A program made the translations under genes and the position numbers. The notes beneath the pieces were generated by a model, which searched no databases, was not told the origin of the DNA, and worked only from the letters and a program-made list of their open reading frames with translations. Source: Alicyclobacillus sp. SO9 (GTDB taxonomy: Bacteria; Bacillota; Bacilli; Alicyclobacillales; Alicyclobacillaceae). Taken from it: a DNA stretch of 64,000 nucleotides. Numbering within the stretch: position 1 is the first letter of the stretch; each line of letters begins with the position of its first letter. The DNA is taken from assembly GCF_016406125.1 (NCBI RefSeq), contig NZ_CP066339.1, positions 3,286,001 to 3,350,000 on the forward strand, given 5' to 3'. Positions 7,302 through 16,004 of this stretch are shown in pieces.

Positions 7302-8825
7302 TCATGCGTGCGAATGCAATAATTGCCGAACAACATGTGCTACGGAATGCGCACAAATTTCTTCCTCTCCAGGCAACAAAGTGCGGACATTCAGTCTGAC
7401 TCTGTCTTCAACCAATCTCCCTATGACGGGCGGGTCTCCTAGCTGCCGTAAACCATCAAATAGAGCCTGCGAGGACACTCCTTTTACTTTCAATTCCAAA
7501 GCGGTTGAAGGTAACTCTTCCAGCGGAAGCGCTCCTCCACCCACCCGACCGGTGTCCTCTATGAGTTGGAGCCCAAACGCTTCTTCTGGTTGGAGCCCAA
7601 GCGCTTCTTCCCTGCCAGCCAATTCTTCATGAAGGAATTTCACCAGTACCTCGGCTCGCTCCCGCACCGCAGTTGCAGTTTCCGTCAACATGCGCGGAAC
7701 GGGAATGGTCCGAGGGGCGCAATCGGGATTAGCCGAATCAATCAATGTAGCCTCCAAAGCAGCCAAGGTCATCTTGTCCACTCTTAGCATTCGAGCTAAC
7801 TGATTTTTCTTCAGTCGCCCAATAATGTCCTTTTTACCTGCTATGATGCCAGCCTGAGCTCCTCCCAAGAGCTTGTCACCGCTGAAGGACACCACGTCAA
7901 CTCCGGCCCGCAGACTCTGCATGACGGTTTCTTCGTCGCCAATGCCGTAGCTGCGAAAATCTATCAGTGCACCGCTGCCCAGGTCTTCATATAGATACAC
8001 GCCGTGCTCTTTTGCCGTTTCGGCTAGCTCAGCTAAGGCAGGACGCTCCGTGAACCCGACAATCCGGAAGTTGCTGGTGTGCACCCGAAGCAGCATTTTG
8101 GTGTTTTCGGTGATGGCTCTGCGATAGTCGGCCAAGTGTGTCTTGTTGGTAGTCCCGACCTCAACTAGTCCAACCCCGCTCTCTTCCATGATGGCGGGAA
8201 TTCGAAATGAACCGCCAATTTCAACGAGTTCACCTCGGGACACAACTGCTTCGCCGCCCTGTGCCAATTCTCTTAGTACCAAAAATACTGCTGCTGCGTT
8301 GTTGTTCACTACCATGGCTGCCTGTGCACCTGTCAGTTGACACAGCCGTTGCTCGACCAAATCATGACGTGAGCCTCTCTGGCCCTTTTGCAAGTCGTAT
8401 TCCAAGTTACTGTATCCTCTGGCCACAGACGATACCGCATTGAGAGCCCGCTCTGACAGCGGTGCACGACCTAAATTGGTGTGGATGACCACTCCGGTTA
8501 AATTAAGCACTTCACGTAAAACCGGACGGGTCCGTTTCTTTAGGAGATTGTGAACCGACGCCATTATGCCTGTCTCTGAAATCCTGTCCTTCCACCACGC
8601 TTCGTCAGGTTTGCTATCACCCGCCCACATCTGACGCAAAGATGACAGAACCTCTTCAACCGCTTCTGTCACCCATTTTTTTGAGTACATCTCAATGAGA
8701 TGGGCTGCCAAGTGAGAGGAAATGAGTTTATGTACAGCGGGCAAACTGCGAAGTGCAGATTGTTTGTCCAAAGTGCCGTTGTCTGAAGTCCTATCCAAGA
8801 GCCTCGAACCCCTTTCTCGGTTCAT
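7302..8825 (-). CDS. selA: L-seryl-tRNA(Sec) selenium transferase
   Basis: A 507-residue PLP enzyme that turns seryl-tRNA(Sec) into selenocysteinyl-tRNA(Sec) with selenophosphate. The N-terminal SelA domain has LPAVHKLISS. The core shows GVVIHTNLGRAPLS, the NLEYDLQKGQRGSR block, and the PLP lysine in VSFSGDKLLGGAQAG near residue 318. Length is slightly over the usual 460-470. Part of the excess is a 24-bp in-frame duplication at 7565-7612 giving ALGLQPEE/AFGLQ-like repeats. The ATG at 8825 has AAAGGGG upstream. It diverges from hemL with only 63 bases between them. No selB, selD or tRNA(Sec) gene is in the window, so the pathway is not shown to be complete here. Confidence 0.9.
   Translation of the reverse strand: MNRERGSRLLDRTSDNGTLDKQSALRSLPAVHKLISSHLAAHLIEMYSKKWVTEAVEEVLSSLRQMWAGDSKPDEAWWKDRISETGIMASVHNLLKKRTRPVLREVLNLTGVVIHTNLGRAPLSERALNAVSSVARGYSNLEYDLQKGQRGSRHDLVEQRLCQLTGAQAAMVVNNNAAAVFLVLRELAQGGEAVVSRGELVEIGGSFRIPAIMEESGVGLVEVGTTNKTHLADYRRAITENTKMLLRVHTSNFRIVGFTERPALAELAETAKEHGVYLYEDLGSGALIDFRSYGIGDEETVMQSLRAGVDVVSFSGDKLLGGAQAGIIAGKKDIIGRLKKNQLARMLRVDKMTLAALEATLIDSANPDCAPRTIPVPRMLTETATAVRERAEVLVKFLHEELAGREEALGLQPEEAFGLQLIEDTGRVGGGALPLEELPSTALELKVKGVSSQALFDGLRQLGDPPVIGRLVEDRVRLNVRTLLPGEEEICAHSVAHVVRQLLHSHA
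7565..7612 (-). repeat. 24-bp in-frame tandem duplication in selA
   Basis: Two adjacent 24-bp units differing at few positions (7565-7588 and 7589-7612) encode near-identical eight-residue segments in the C-terminal domain of SelA. Confidence 0.85.
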
Positions 8826-8888
8826 GCCTTCATTGTCCTCAATATGGTACCATTGTGAAGAAATTCAGCAACAGAGGAGACGACCGTC

Positions 8889-10238
8889 ATGAACAATAAA
8901 GGTACCAAATTCAGCAGTGCAGGGTTTAAACTGAATCAATCGGAAGCATGGCAAGCTAGAGCACACGAAGCGATTCTTGGCGGTGTCAACAGCCCATCGC
9001 GATCGTATAAATCTGTCGGCGGCGGCCTCCCCCCCGTGATGAAACGGGGAGAAGGAGCATATCTCTACGACGTCGATGACAATCGATACATAGACTATCT
9101 CGCTGCATACGGACCCGTCATTCTTGGACACGCCCACAAAGGTGTGGGAGAAGCGCTTAAACAGGCTGCCGAAGAAGGCATTCTATACGGAACCACGACA
9201 CCGTGGGAAGTAGAGTTTGCCGAACAGCTGCAAGAGGCCATTCCTGACCTGGAACGCATCCGTTTCGTCAATTCGGGTACAGAAGCCGTCATGACAACAA
9301 TACGAGTCGCCAGAGGCGTCACCGGGAAAAACCGGCTGGTCAAGTTCGCTGGCTGCTATCACGGCCATACGGATCCAATGCTGGTGGCGGCGGGATCCGG
9401 TCCGTCATCCATGGGAACACCGGACAGCGCAGGCGTTACCAAATCCACTGCGGAAGATGTCATTACCGTGCCGTATAACGACGTTTCAGCCCTCAAACAT
9501 GCGTTGGAGAAATACGCCGGCGAAGTAGCCGCAGTGCTGGTTGAACCGATTGTCGGCAACTTCGGAATGGTTGCGCCCGCCACAGATGCCTACTTACAGC
9601 AGGTTATCGATCTCGCACACCAACACGACGCCCTGGTCATCTTTGACGAGGTCATCACTGCATTTCGTTTTCACTACGGCACGGCCGCTCAGCTGTACGA
9701 TGTTCACCCAGACCTGTACGCCATGGGGAAAATCATTGGCGGCGGAATGCCGATTGGCGCATACGGGGGCAGCCGCAGGATTATGGAAACCGTCGCTCCT
9801 TTGGGCCCAACCTACCAGGCTGGCACAATGGCCGGAAACCCTGCCAGCATGCGAGCTGGTATCGCCTGTCTGGAAGCGCTCCGTACACCCGGCTTTTATG
9901 AGCATCTGGACAATCTCGGACGGCGGCTCGAACAAGGCATCCTCCGCTTAGCCGAACAGAGCGGGATTGACATCACAATCAACCGCATCAAAGGTGCCTT
10001 TACCGTCTATTTTGGTCAAACTCGTGTGCAAAATTACGTAGACGCACAAGCCACAAACGGTGCTGCATTCGCTGCGTTCTTCCACGGGCTTGCCAAACGA
10101 GGCATATGGACCGCTCCATCTAAATACGAAGCCTGGTTTGTCACTGCAGCACATACGGACGAAGATGTAGACAAAACGTTGGCGGCAGTGCAGGAAACCT
10201 TCGAGGAAATGGCAGCAGCTGGATTCTCACACAAGTAG
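8889..10238 (+). CDS. hemL: Glutamate-1-semialdehyde 2,1-aminomutase
   Basis: A 449-residue class III aminotransferase-fold enzyme that makes 5-aminolevulinate in the C5 heme pathway. Diagnostic features are [12 protein letters not shown] near the N terminus, [35 protein letters not shown] and the PLP lysine in [18 protein letters not shown] at about residue 281. Length fits the family, with some extra at the N terminus. The ATG at 8889 has GAGGAG nine bases upstream. It stands alone on the plus strand, diverging from selA, and no other heme gene is nearby, so it may be a second, isolated copy. That last point is inference. Confidence 0.95.
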   Translation: MNNKGTKFSSAGFKLNQSEAWQARAHEAILGGVNSPSRSYKSVGGGLPPVMKRGEGAYLYDVDDNRYIDYLAAYGPVILGHAHKGVGEALKQAAEEGILYGTTTPWEVEFAEQLQEAIPDLERIRFVNSGTEAVMTTIRVARGVTGKNRLVKFAGCYHGHTDPMLVAAGSGPSSMGTPDSAGVTKSTAEDVITVPYNDVSALKHALEKYAGEVAAVLVEPIVGNFGMVAPATDAYLQQVIDLAHQHDALVIFDEVITAFRFHYGTAAQLYDVHPDLYAMGKIIGGGMPIGAYGGSRRIMETVAPLGPTYQAGTMAGNPASMRAGIACLEALRTPGFYEHLDNLGRRLEQGILRLAEQSGIDITINRIKGAFTVYFGQTRVQNYVDAQATNGAAFAAFFHGLAKRGIWTAPSKYEAWFVTAAHTDEDVDKTLAAVQETFEEMAAAGFSHK

Positions 10239-10254
10239 CATGAGGCGGATTGAG

Positions 10255-10394
10255 GTGGGCTGGAGCCGCGTGGAGCCGGCGTGGCGTGGGCTGGAGCCGC
10301 GTGGACCCGGCGTGGCGTGGACCCGGCGTGGAGTGGGCCGGAGCCGCGTGACCCGGCGTGGACCCGGCGTGGCGTGGGCTGGAGCCGCGTGGAG
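10255..10394 (+). repeat. GC-rich short tandem repeat tract after hemL
   Basis: About 140 bases built from shuffled copies of GGAGCCGCGTGG, ACCCGGCGTGG and GGCGTGGGCT. It starts 16 bases after the hemL stop. An ORF can be drawn through it but has no ribosome binding site and the composition of a repeat. Confidence 0.85.
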
Positions 10395-10397
10395 TAA

Positions 10398-10474
10398 AAT
10401 AGAGATCCCAGAGGAGCTTATTGGGGTGTTACCCGTGAATTTGCAGCAAATAAGCTTCTCAGACGCGTCTATTT
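10398..10474. repeat. Family A imperfect palindrome, single copy
   Basis: Begins AATAGAGATCCCAGAGGAGC, has internal TTATT..AATAAGC, and ends GACGCGTCTATT. The outer AATAGA/TCTATT and inner GCTTATT/AATAAGC arms match the layout of the 112-bp array units at 39.5 kb, so it looks like a diverged solo copy. Confidence 0.7.
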
Positions 10475-10508
10475 TGGGATTTCAACCGAATTTCCACCAT
10501 AGGTCTAC

Positions 10509-10535
10509 AAATAAGCTCGTTTAGCGAGCTTATTT
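10509..10535. repeat. Perfect 11-bp hairpin
   Basis: AAATAAGCTCG and CGAGCTTATTT flank a five-base loop. It shares the AATAAGC core with the family A palindromes and could act as an RNA hairpin after hemL, although no T tract follows. Confidence 0.75.
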
Positions 10536-10846
10536 GCACCGTTCAATAGTCATGACGGCGAATAAGCGCTTCGGAGGACCTTATTATGTGCCAACCCGAG
10601 CGGATACGTGGGATGGGCCCCGCAGAAGCAGGCATAATGCGATACAAGTCGCAAAAATTGGTGCTAAACCTTGATGCCCACATCTGCGGCCGATCAAGTC
10701 CGAGGATATGTGACTCTATACCTCGGTACAGCAGGGTGGCAACCAATACGCTGCACTACGTTCCGCTTTCCTTTGTTCATCTTTCTGTTTTACCGCCTTA
10801 CACAGACTCAACTGTGTGCCAGAGCAGAAGCTGGACCAACTTTAAC

Positions 10847-10904
10847 GGGAATTTTCTGCTTATCTTCTTGTCCAATCCCGTCGTTCCCCTCTGACCACCT
10901 GTCC
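10847..10904 (+). repeat. Diverged duplicated segment, copy 1
   Basis: Reads GGGAATTTTCTGCTTATCTT then CTTGTCC..ATCCCGTCG..CACCTGTCC. The same order of blocks recurs at 11364-11420. Confidence 0.65.
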
Positions 10905-11139
10905 AGACTGGCTGCCCCGGATACCTGTGAGGCACTTGGTTGCAGGAAGTTCGCGATGCAGGGGGTTCGTGATGCCGTTCGCGATGCAGGCAGTTCGCAA
11001 GCCGCTTAGTGACTCGAAAGATCCCTATTAGCCCATGTGTTGGTACGATTGTGATCGCGATGATCACTAATGCCCCTCGCCCAAGAGATTAGTGTCATGA
11101 ATGGACACTAATCCGGGGAGGACCAGGCTGGAGCGTCAG

Positions 11140-11247
11140 GAATAGGGAGCAATGGGATCACTATTCAAAAGGGGCCCATTAGGATAGGGATCGATTCGAT
11201 CACTATCGTTTAACCCGCGTCGTGATAGGGAGCAATGGGATCACTAA
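11140..11247. repeat. Family B short palindromes, three copies
   Basis: Three 24-27 bp near-palindromes: 11140-11166 (GAATAGGGA..TCACTATTC), 11183-11207 (GATAGGGATC..GATCACTATC) and 11224-11247 (GATAGGGAGC..GATCACTAA). All share an ATAGGGA start and a TCACTA end. Related pieces occur at 11026-11092, including ATTAGTGTC/GACACTAAT arms. Confidence 0.8.
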
Positions 11248-11363
11248 CAAACATGGTTGGAAACAAATCCTGTTGGGTGGGCAGCCGAATTGACTGCTTT
11301 CCGACTCATCAGCCGCCTAATCTCACCTTTTATTAGAATTATAATATATTTTAAGTATGTAAA

Positions 11364-11420
11364 TGGAATTTATCCGCTTATTTTCTTGTTCGATCCCGTC
11401 GCTCTCCCTGATCACCAGTC
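11364..11420 (+). repeat. Diverged duplicated segment, copy 2
   Basis: Reads TGGAATTTATCCGCTTATTT then CTTGTTC..ATCCCGTCG and a similar CCTGATCACC tail, matching 10847-10904 with scattered changes. Confidence 0.65.
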
Positions 11421-11472
11421 CTCTGGCCACCTGTCCATTATTATCGCAATCATCACCATTCCAAACAAAGCT

Positions 11473-11516
11473 AAGGGCTGCCCTAGCCACTCATAGAAGT
11501 GGATCAGACAGCCCTT
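11473..11516 (-). terminator. Hairpin downstream of trxA
   Basis: AAGGGCTG and CAGCCCTT arms with further pairing inside, just after the trxA stop at 11533. The minus strand then reads AGCTTTGTTTGG, a weak T-rich tail. Confidence 0.65.
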
Positions 11517-11532
11517 ATGTTATGGTGAAGGC

Positions 11533-11853
11533 TTAGGACAGAACGTCAGCCAATTGTGCCAGCAAGTCGTTTTTCGGACGATATCCGACGAGTTGCTTTA
11601 CCACTTCACCGTTTTTGAATACCAAGGTAGTTGGAATACTCATAATGCCAAATTGTTGTGCAGTGCGTGGATTTGAATCTACATCCAGCGCGCCGACGGT
11701 TAACTTGTCTGCGTACTCATTGGAAATTTCTTCGATGACTGGGCTTAGCATTTTGCACGGTCCGCACCATTCTGCCCAAAAGTCAACGAGTACAGGCTTC
11801 TCCGAATTTATAAATTCGTTAAAATTTGCGTCAGAGACTTGCTGTGTAGCCAT
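11533..11853 (-). CDS. trxA: Thioredoxin
   Basis: A 106-residue thioredoxin, the small cytoplasmic dithiol reductant. The active site is [12 protein letters not shown] near residues 28-36. The family cis-proline is present in [14 protein letters not shown] and a GYRPKNDL stretch closes the fold. Start at ATG 11853 is supported by AGGAG seven bases upstream; the longer frame adds an unlikely basic leader. It is monocistronic, with its own promoter (11897-11926) and a hairpin after the stop. It is flanked by the repeat block and the cation exchanger gene. Confidence 0.96.
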   Translation of the reverse strand: MATQQVSDANFNEFINSEKPVLVDFWAEWCGPCKMLSPVIEEISNEYADKLTVGALDVDSNPRTAQQFGIMSIPTTLVFKNGEVVKQLVGYRPKNDLLAQLADVLS

Positions 11854-11896
11854 TCTCCATCTCCTCTTTTCTACACATGGGTTTAAAGCATTAATC

Positions 11897-11926
11897 ATTG
11901 TAACACATCTGATAAGTATTTATGAA
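11897..11926 (-). promoter_or_regulatory. Probable sigma-A promoter of trxA
   Basis: -35 TTCATA (11921-11926), 18 bp spacer and -10 TACAAT (11897-11902) on the minus strand, about 40 bases before the start codon. Confidence 0.5.
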
Positions 11927-12006
11927 ATGTAAGCACGTCGAAATCTGCAATTTATTTGCATGGCACGTGTCTGAAGAACGCATTTGGCCTGACAATCTCT
12001 GCATTG

Positions 12007-13098
12007 CTACAAGCTGCGATAGCGGGTCCCTATTCCAAATGAGAGAAGCAGTATGATTCCAAAGCCCGCAAAACCCAACCAATAGGCGACGTGTAGGTCA
12101 TAGCGAGTAACAATGGCTTGCATGGGCAAGATCCAGTACAACAGTGAGGCTGTCATCAAAACACTGCTTTTGACTTGTCCCTGCATCTGGAACATGCCAA
12201 AGATGAATGTGGCTGCCGCCAGTGTCAGCCCAGCCGTCAGCAATGCTTCCTGATTTAAATTCCAGGGTGTCATCCATATCCCAAGCGCGGGTACTAATGT
12301 ACTTTGAAAGACCATGGCTCCGGTAATGTTTCCGCTTGCCAAAGCATCCTTACCCTGCCGAATCCACACTACACTGTTCAAGGTCTCCGGCAACTCCGTT
12401 GCCAACGGTATGAGCAACGCCGAGACAACGAAGGTGGGGATATTCAGCCATACTGAAACTTGTTCCGCACTGCCAGACAAAAGGTGAGCTCCGCCGACAA
12501 TGAGCGCAAGTGCAACGGTCAACTGCAACCAGACCTGCAACATGCCAGGAATCTCAGCTTTCCCCTGCAGGTACAGGGGATGGAGTTCTCCGTCCGAATC
12601 TATGTTTACTTTATCCCGCAAAGTCAAAACGAGGAAAGTGATGTAAATTCCAATTAGGAAAATGGGAGCAGCCTTATGAAGCCATGGATTTGGGACGCAA
12701 CCTGTCAGCGTTACAACGGCAAAAGCCAGTAAGAAAACAGTCATGTCGCGTCGATATGACCTGCCATATACATTTAGTTTTGGGGCACTGCCGCGCCGCC
12801 GGATCAAGAGCAGCGATATAGCCATAATAAAGGAGCCAAGCGTAATTAATAGAAATGGGGCCCCTAAAATGCCGCCGATACCCACATCCTGTGCCCGCAG
12901 CGATCCCTTCCCCGCCACTATGGCTGTGACGGGCACCGCAGTTTCAGGCAAGGCCGTTCCAAGAGCTGCCAAGACCGACCCGACAGCTCCTTGACCCAAG
13001 TGCCACTTTCGCCCAAGCCACTCGATTGCATTCGTGAATAGTTCCGCACCAAATAATATCATTGCCAGGGCGAGGATCATCATTATCGCCACATTCAA
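12007..13098 (-). CDS. Sodium/calcium exchanger-type (CaCA) membrane protein
   Basis: A 363-residue multi-pass membrane protein with the two-fold inverted repeat of the CaCA superfamily. The first alpha repeat is GSVLAALGTALPETAVPVTA near residues 40-60. The second is ALLIPLATELPETLNSVVWI near 230-250, followed by NITGAMVFQSTLVPALG. The ALPET/ELPET acidic motifs fit cation binding. About ten to eleven hydrophobic segments are visible, with a hydrophilic loop in the middle. The transported ion cannot be read from sequence; calcium or another divalent ion against sodium or protons is likely. It stands alone between trxA and the short-chain dehydrogenase gene. Confidence 0.85.
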   Translation of the reverse strand: MNVAIMMILALAMILFGAELFTNAIEWLGRKWHLGQGAVGSVLAALGTALPETAVPVTAIVAGKGSLRAQDVGIGGILGAPFLLITLGSFIMAISLLLIRRRGSAPKLNVYGRSYRRDMTVFLLAFAVVTLTGCVPNPWLHKAAPIFLIGIYITFLVLTLRDKVNIDSDGELHPLYLQGKAEIPGMLQVWLQLTVALALIVGGAHLLSGSAEQVSVWLNIPTFVVSALLIPLATELPETLNSVVWIRQGKDALASGNITGAMVFQSTLVPALGIWMTPWNLNQEALLTAGLTLAAATFIFGMFQMQGQVKSSVLMTASLLYWILPMQAIVTRYDLHVAYWLGFAGFGIILLLSFGIGTRYRSL

Positions 13099-13199
13099 AC
13101 AAATTCCCTCCCCGCGACCACGCTGTCTCTAGACAATACGTGATTGCGGACAGGGATATGACAAGCCTGCCTAAGTTGTCCCAGGACAAACAACACGGT

Positions 13200-13958
13200 C
13201 TACCCCATGTAGTTGCCGCCATTGACGAAAAACATCTGTCCAGTGATATAAGAAGCCTTGTCGGAACAGAGAAAGGATACCATGTTTGCAATATCTTGAG
13301 ATTGTCCCAGGCGTCGCAACGGAATGGAATCCAAAATTTTGTCCTTATTAGCATCGTCATCGAGAGAAAAGCGGTCTACCACTTCCTGGGTCTCAATGAA
13401 CCCGGGTACAATACAATTCACGCGAATTTGCGGGGCTAGTTCCAGTGCTGTGCATTTCGTCAGCGCCATAACTCCTGCCTTCGATGCACAATAATTCGCC
13501 CCGTCCTCTCTCCCATGCAATGCAGTGCTTGCTGACATGTTGAGTATAGAACCATGAATACCTAGCTTCATCATGGTGTTTGCAACAATTTGAGTGCAAT
13601 GAAAGGTACCGTCAAGGTTGACTTTCATGACGCTCGACCACTCTTCAGAGGTCATTTCGAGAAATGGCCTATCTATGTTCAGACCTGCGTTATTAATCAG
13701 AACGTCTATTCTGCCTGCACGTTCTACAATATCATTTGTCAACTTCAATACTGCTTCCCTAGAGCTAACGTCAGCTTGATAAGACATGGCTTCTCCGCCT
13801 AAGTCAACAATTTCATTGACGACTTGTGCTGCCTCTACAGCAGACGAGCGATAGTTTACAACCACATAATATCCGTCCGCGGCCAGCGTTTTAGCGATGT
13901 CTCGACCCAATCCGCGGGTGCCTCCAGTAACAATTGCTACTTTTGTGCTCTCAGCCAT
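13200..13958 (-). CDS. Short-chain dehydrogenase/reductase (FabG-like)
   Basis: A 252-residue classical SDR oxidoreductase. The cofactor motif TGGTRGLG is near residue 12 and the NNAG motif follows in the middle. The catalytic serine, tyrosine and lysine lie in MSASTALHGRE and YCASKAG. The tail ITGQMFFVNGG is typical of FabG-type enzymes. I start it at ATG 13958, with GGAGG eleven bases upstream; a GTG at 13994 is the alternative. Substrate is not clear: an isolated SDR such as this may act on 3-oxoacyl or sugar substrates. It stands alone, so context gives no help. Confidence 0.85.
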   Translation of the reverse strand: MAESTKVAIVTGGTRGLGRDIAKTLAADGYYVVVNYRSSAVEAAQVVNEIVDLGGEAMSYQADVSSREAVLKLTNDIVERAGRIDVLINNAGLNIDRPFLEMTSEEWSSVMKVNLDGTFHCTQIVANTMMKLGIHGSILNMSASTALHGREDGANYCASKAGVMALTKCTALELAPQIRVNCIVPGFIETQEVVDRFSLDDDANKDKILDSIPLRRLGQSQDIANMVSFLCSDKASYITGQMFFVNGGNYMG

Positions 13959-14088
13959 GCTTGAATCGTCCTCCAATTTCATCAAATCGCGCACATAGTC
14001 CTTCTTCAGATTTAACGCTTCCCGCTTGCGTTGTCCGCTTGAACAGACTGTATGACAGCCATATCGTACGATTCCTCCGTCAACTCAT

Positions 14089-15063
14089 TCAGGACGGTTC
14101 ATGCCGATTGTTCGCGTGAGCTTGGAGCAAATCCCTCGTTAGTGCCCAACTGTCTACATCTCTGTCCACAAACAGCGCAAACCAAATCTCGTCAACCACA
14201 GTCAACAACCAAACCTTGCCCTCGTCACCCACAATTGAGGTTTCGACTACCCGCGATAATCCGACCTGCTTTTGCAGACGATCCGTTGATATCCGATAGC
14301 TGCGCAATGCATCCAAAAAATCCTCATCGTACTTTCGATCGGCAGCACCCACTGTCTCTTGGGAGAAGGCAATCCAGCCCAGTACGCCGTCGTGATTGGT
14401 CAAGTATAGAAAGGACTGAACCCAGTCTTGTCGTGTGAAATCCGGCACATTTACTTCGTTCAAATAATAGGGCTGGCGGCGTTGTGCAAAAATACCTTCC
14501 CGCGAATTTAATGTTCGATTCTGCAGTACCTCAATTGAGGTTTGCTCATGCTCAGACTCCGCAGAGGGATGAGAAGACCAATTAGCTGATGCATCGGACC
14601 CGGTTTCAGGTGATGCAGGAGACGAAGAAAATTGCAGGTCTCTTTGACCATCAGAAACATTGTGCGCCTTATCTAATTCACTATCAGTCGCAGGTCGCTC
14701 GAAACGTCTGTCCGTTCCTCGCGTAACCTGTGCCCTGTATCGTTCTGGTTTCGCGTCCGGCCTCATGTCTGCGTTCGCGCCTCGCTCAACATCTGGTTTC
14801 GCGTCCGGCCTCATGTCTGCGTTCGCGCCTCGCTCAACATCTGGTTTCGCATCCTCGCCAGAATTCTGCTCTGAATGGCGATGGACACTCGATTTCGCGT
14901 CTGCGCTCGCACCTTGGTTGCGGTCGGTCGGAACATCAGATTTTGAATTCCTCTTTGCTACTTTTGCTGAATCTCGCTTGGGAAGTTGGCGAGCCCAGTA
15001 CACATTCAGCCAGATGAGTACTAACAACAAGACTACAACTACAGCCGCGATTGCATAAACCAT
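14089..15063 (-). CDS. Single-pass membrane protein with repetitive linker
   Basis: A 324-residue protein I do not recognise. It has one N-terminal membrane helix (VYAIAAVVVVLLLVLIWLNV), a basic stretch, and then a long charged linker that includes a 16-residue repeat beginning DAKPDVERGANADMRP, present twice and then partly. A folded C-terminal domain of about 130 residues starts near PYYLNEVNVPDFTRQ. The start at 15063 has a GGAGG site seven bases upstream. It lies about 100 bases after the ABC permease gene, so it may be cotranscribed with that system. The linker repeat looks like a tandem duplication rather than a functional motif. Confidence 0.75.
   Translation of the reverse strand: MVYAIAAVVVVLLLVLIWLNVYWARQLPKRDSAKVAKRNSKSDVPTDRNQGASADAKSSVHRHSEQNSGEDAKPDVERGANADMRPDAKPDVERGANADMRPDAKPERYRAQVTRGTDRRFERPATDSELDKAHNVSDGQRDLQFSSSPASPETGSDASANWSSHPSAESEHEQTSIEVLQNRTLNSREGIFAQRRQPYYLNEVNVPDFTRQDWVQSFLYLTNHDGVLGWIAFSQETVGAADRKYDEDFLDALRSYRISTDRLQKQVGLSRVVETSIVGDEGKVWLLTVVDEIWFALFVDRDVDSWALTRDLLQAHANNRHEPS
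14744..14854 (-). repeat. 48-bp in-frame repeat in the membrane protein gene
   Basis: Near-identical units begin at 14744, 14792 and 14840 (third partial), a 48-bp period encoding 16 residues each. Confidence 0.92.
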
Positions 15064-15164
15064 CGGCGCCCCTCCTTCAGACCTTCGTTTAACAAACGCT
15101 GCCAAACAGATTTCGGCTGCCTGGAACTTATGCTCTTATTAGTCGTTCCGTTATTACAGTTCCG

Positions 15165-16004
15165 TTATTGGTAGTTCCCTTCCTGCGTTCCGCGAAGCCA
15201 AGGGATTTTGTGGACCCATTGAGGTCGCAGCCGCAGTGTAGCGGGAACAGCCAAGACTAGACACAGCCCAATATAAAACACACTAAACCCAATCCAGTTG
15301 CTGGTCCCAGCTGTCACCACTGCTTCCAGTGATGCCTGCATCCACAACGGATTCAGACTTAAAATAATATTTGCCCAGTGTAGTGCAAAAAACTCAATTG
15401 GACTTTGAGGTGACAACAGTTTTAAGGCATACCCTATCAATCCCGTCAAAATCATCATCCAGGACACCGTGCCGTATGCCAGGACCGTGCTCCATCCGGA
15501 GCGCAGGGCGATAGAGGACCACAACACGCTAAGGGTGGCAATGAGCACGATTGTAACCAACTGAAATGAAAAGACTGCAAGGGCTTCTTGAATCACAGCA
15601 CCGCCGAATAGAAAGACCAAGCTGTACAACGGCAGCGTCACCACGACCAACAATGCCAGCAAAGCGCTTGACGACAAAATTTTCCCGACGAGAATCCGTA
15701 CCGGTGAAAGAGGCGTGGTAAGCAGTACAGCCAAGGTTTTCCGCTCTCTCTCGCCACTGATAGCACCCGCAGCGAAAGCTGGCGTCAAGAAAGCCACGAC
15801 CGTCATTTGCAACAGGGTCAACACCAGAAAAACTTGCTGACTGCGTGCTGGCAGAAGTAAAGCGAGTTGTCCCTGAACATTTTCGTACAGCAAAAAGAAG
15901 GTAATCACCCCAAAGACCAAAACATATCCGGTAATAATGACTGGAGCTCTCCTTGTCCGCATACGTTGCCGAAATTCCTTTGTCAACAGTGGATTGCGGT
16001 TCAT
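15165..16004 (-). CDS. ABC-2 type transporter permease
   Basis: A 279-residue membrane protein with about six hydrophobic segments. It contains the ABC-2 permease hallmark AAGAISGERERKTLAVLLTT between the second and third segments. It starts MNRNPLLTKEFRQRMRTRRA, typical of permeases of this class with a cytoplasmic basic N terminus. The ATG overlaps the stop of the ATPase gene by four bases, so the two form an exporter. The substrate is unknown. The large exported protein upstream (16966-18945) suggests the complex works at the cell surface. Confidence 0.88.
   Translation of the reverse strand: MNRNPLLTKEFRQRMRTRRAPVIITGYVLVFGVITFFLLYENVQGQLALLLPARSQQVFLVLTLLQMTVVAFLTPAFAAGAISGERERKTLAVLLTTPLSPVRILVGKILSSSALLALLVVVTLPLYSLVFLFGGAVIQEALAVFSFQLVTIVLIATLSVLWSSIALRSGWSTVLAYGTVSWMMILTGLIGYALKLLSPQSPIEFFALHWANIILSLNPLWMQASLEAVVTAGTSNWIGFSVFYIGLCLVLAVPATLRLRPQWVHKIPWLRGTQEGNYQ

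Larger units (their letters stand above)
10239..11532. other. Gene-free repeat-rich block between hemL and trxA
   Basis: About 1.3 kb with no credible gene on either strand. It holds the GC-rich tract (10255-10394), family A palindromes (10398-10474, 10509-10535 and a weak copy near 10556-10585), a diverged duplicated segment (10847-10904 and 11364-11420), and family B palindromes near 11026-11247. The frames drawn through it (for example 11257-11496) lack ribosome binding sites and follow the repeats. Nothing recognisable is seen in 10590-10840. Confidence 0.75.

Noticed and set aside
10240-10524. 94-residue ORF after hemL on the plus strand
   Set aside because: It is a reading of the GC-rich repeat tract, with W/R/G-rich composition and no ribosome binding site.
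11257-11496. 79-residue ORF in the repeat block
   Set aside because: It overlaps the diverged duplication and lacks a ribosome binding site; hydrophobicity comes from AT-rich sequence.
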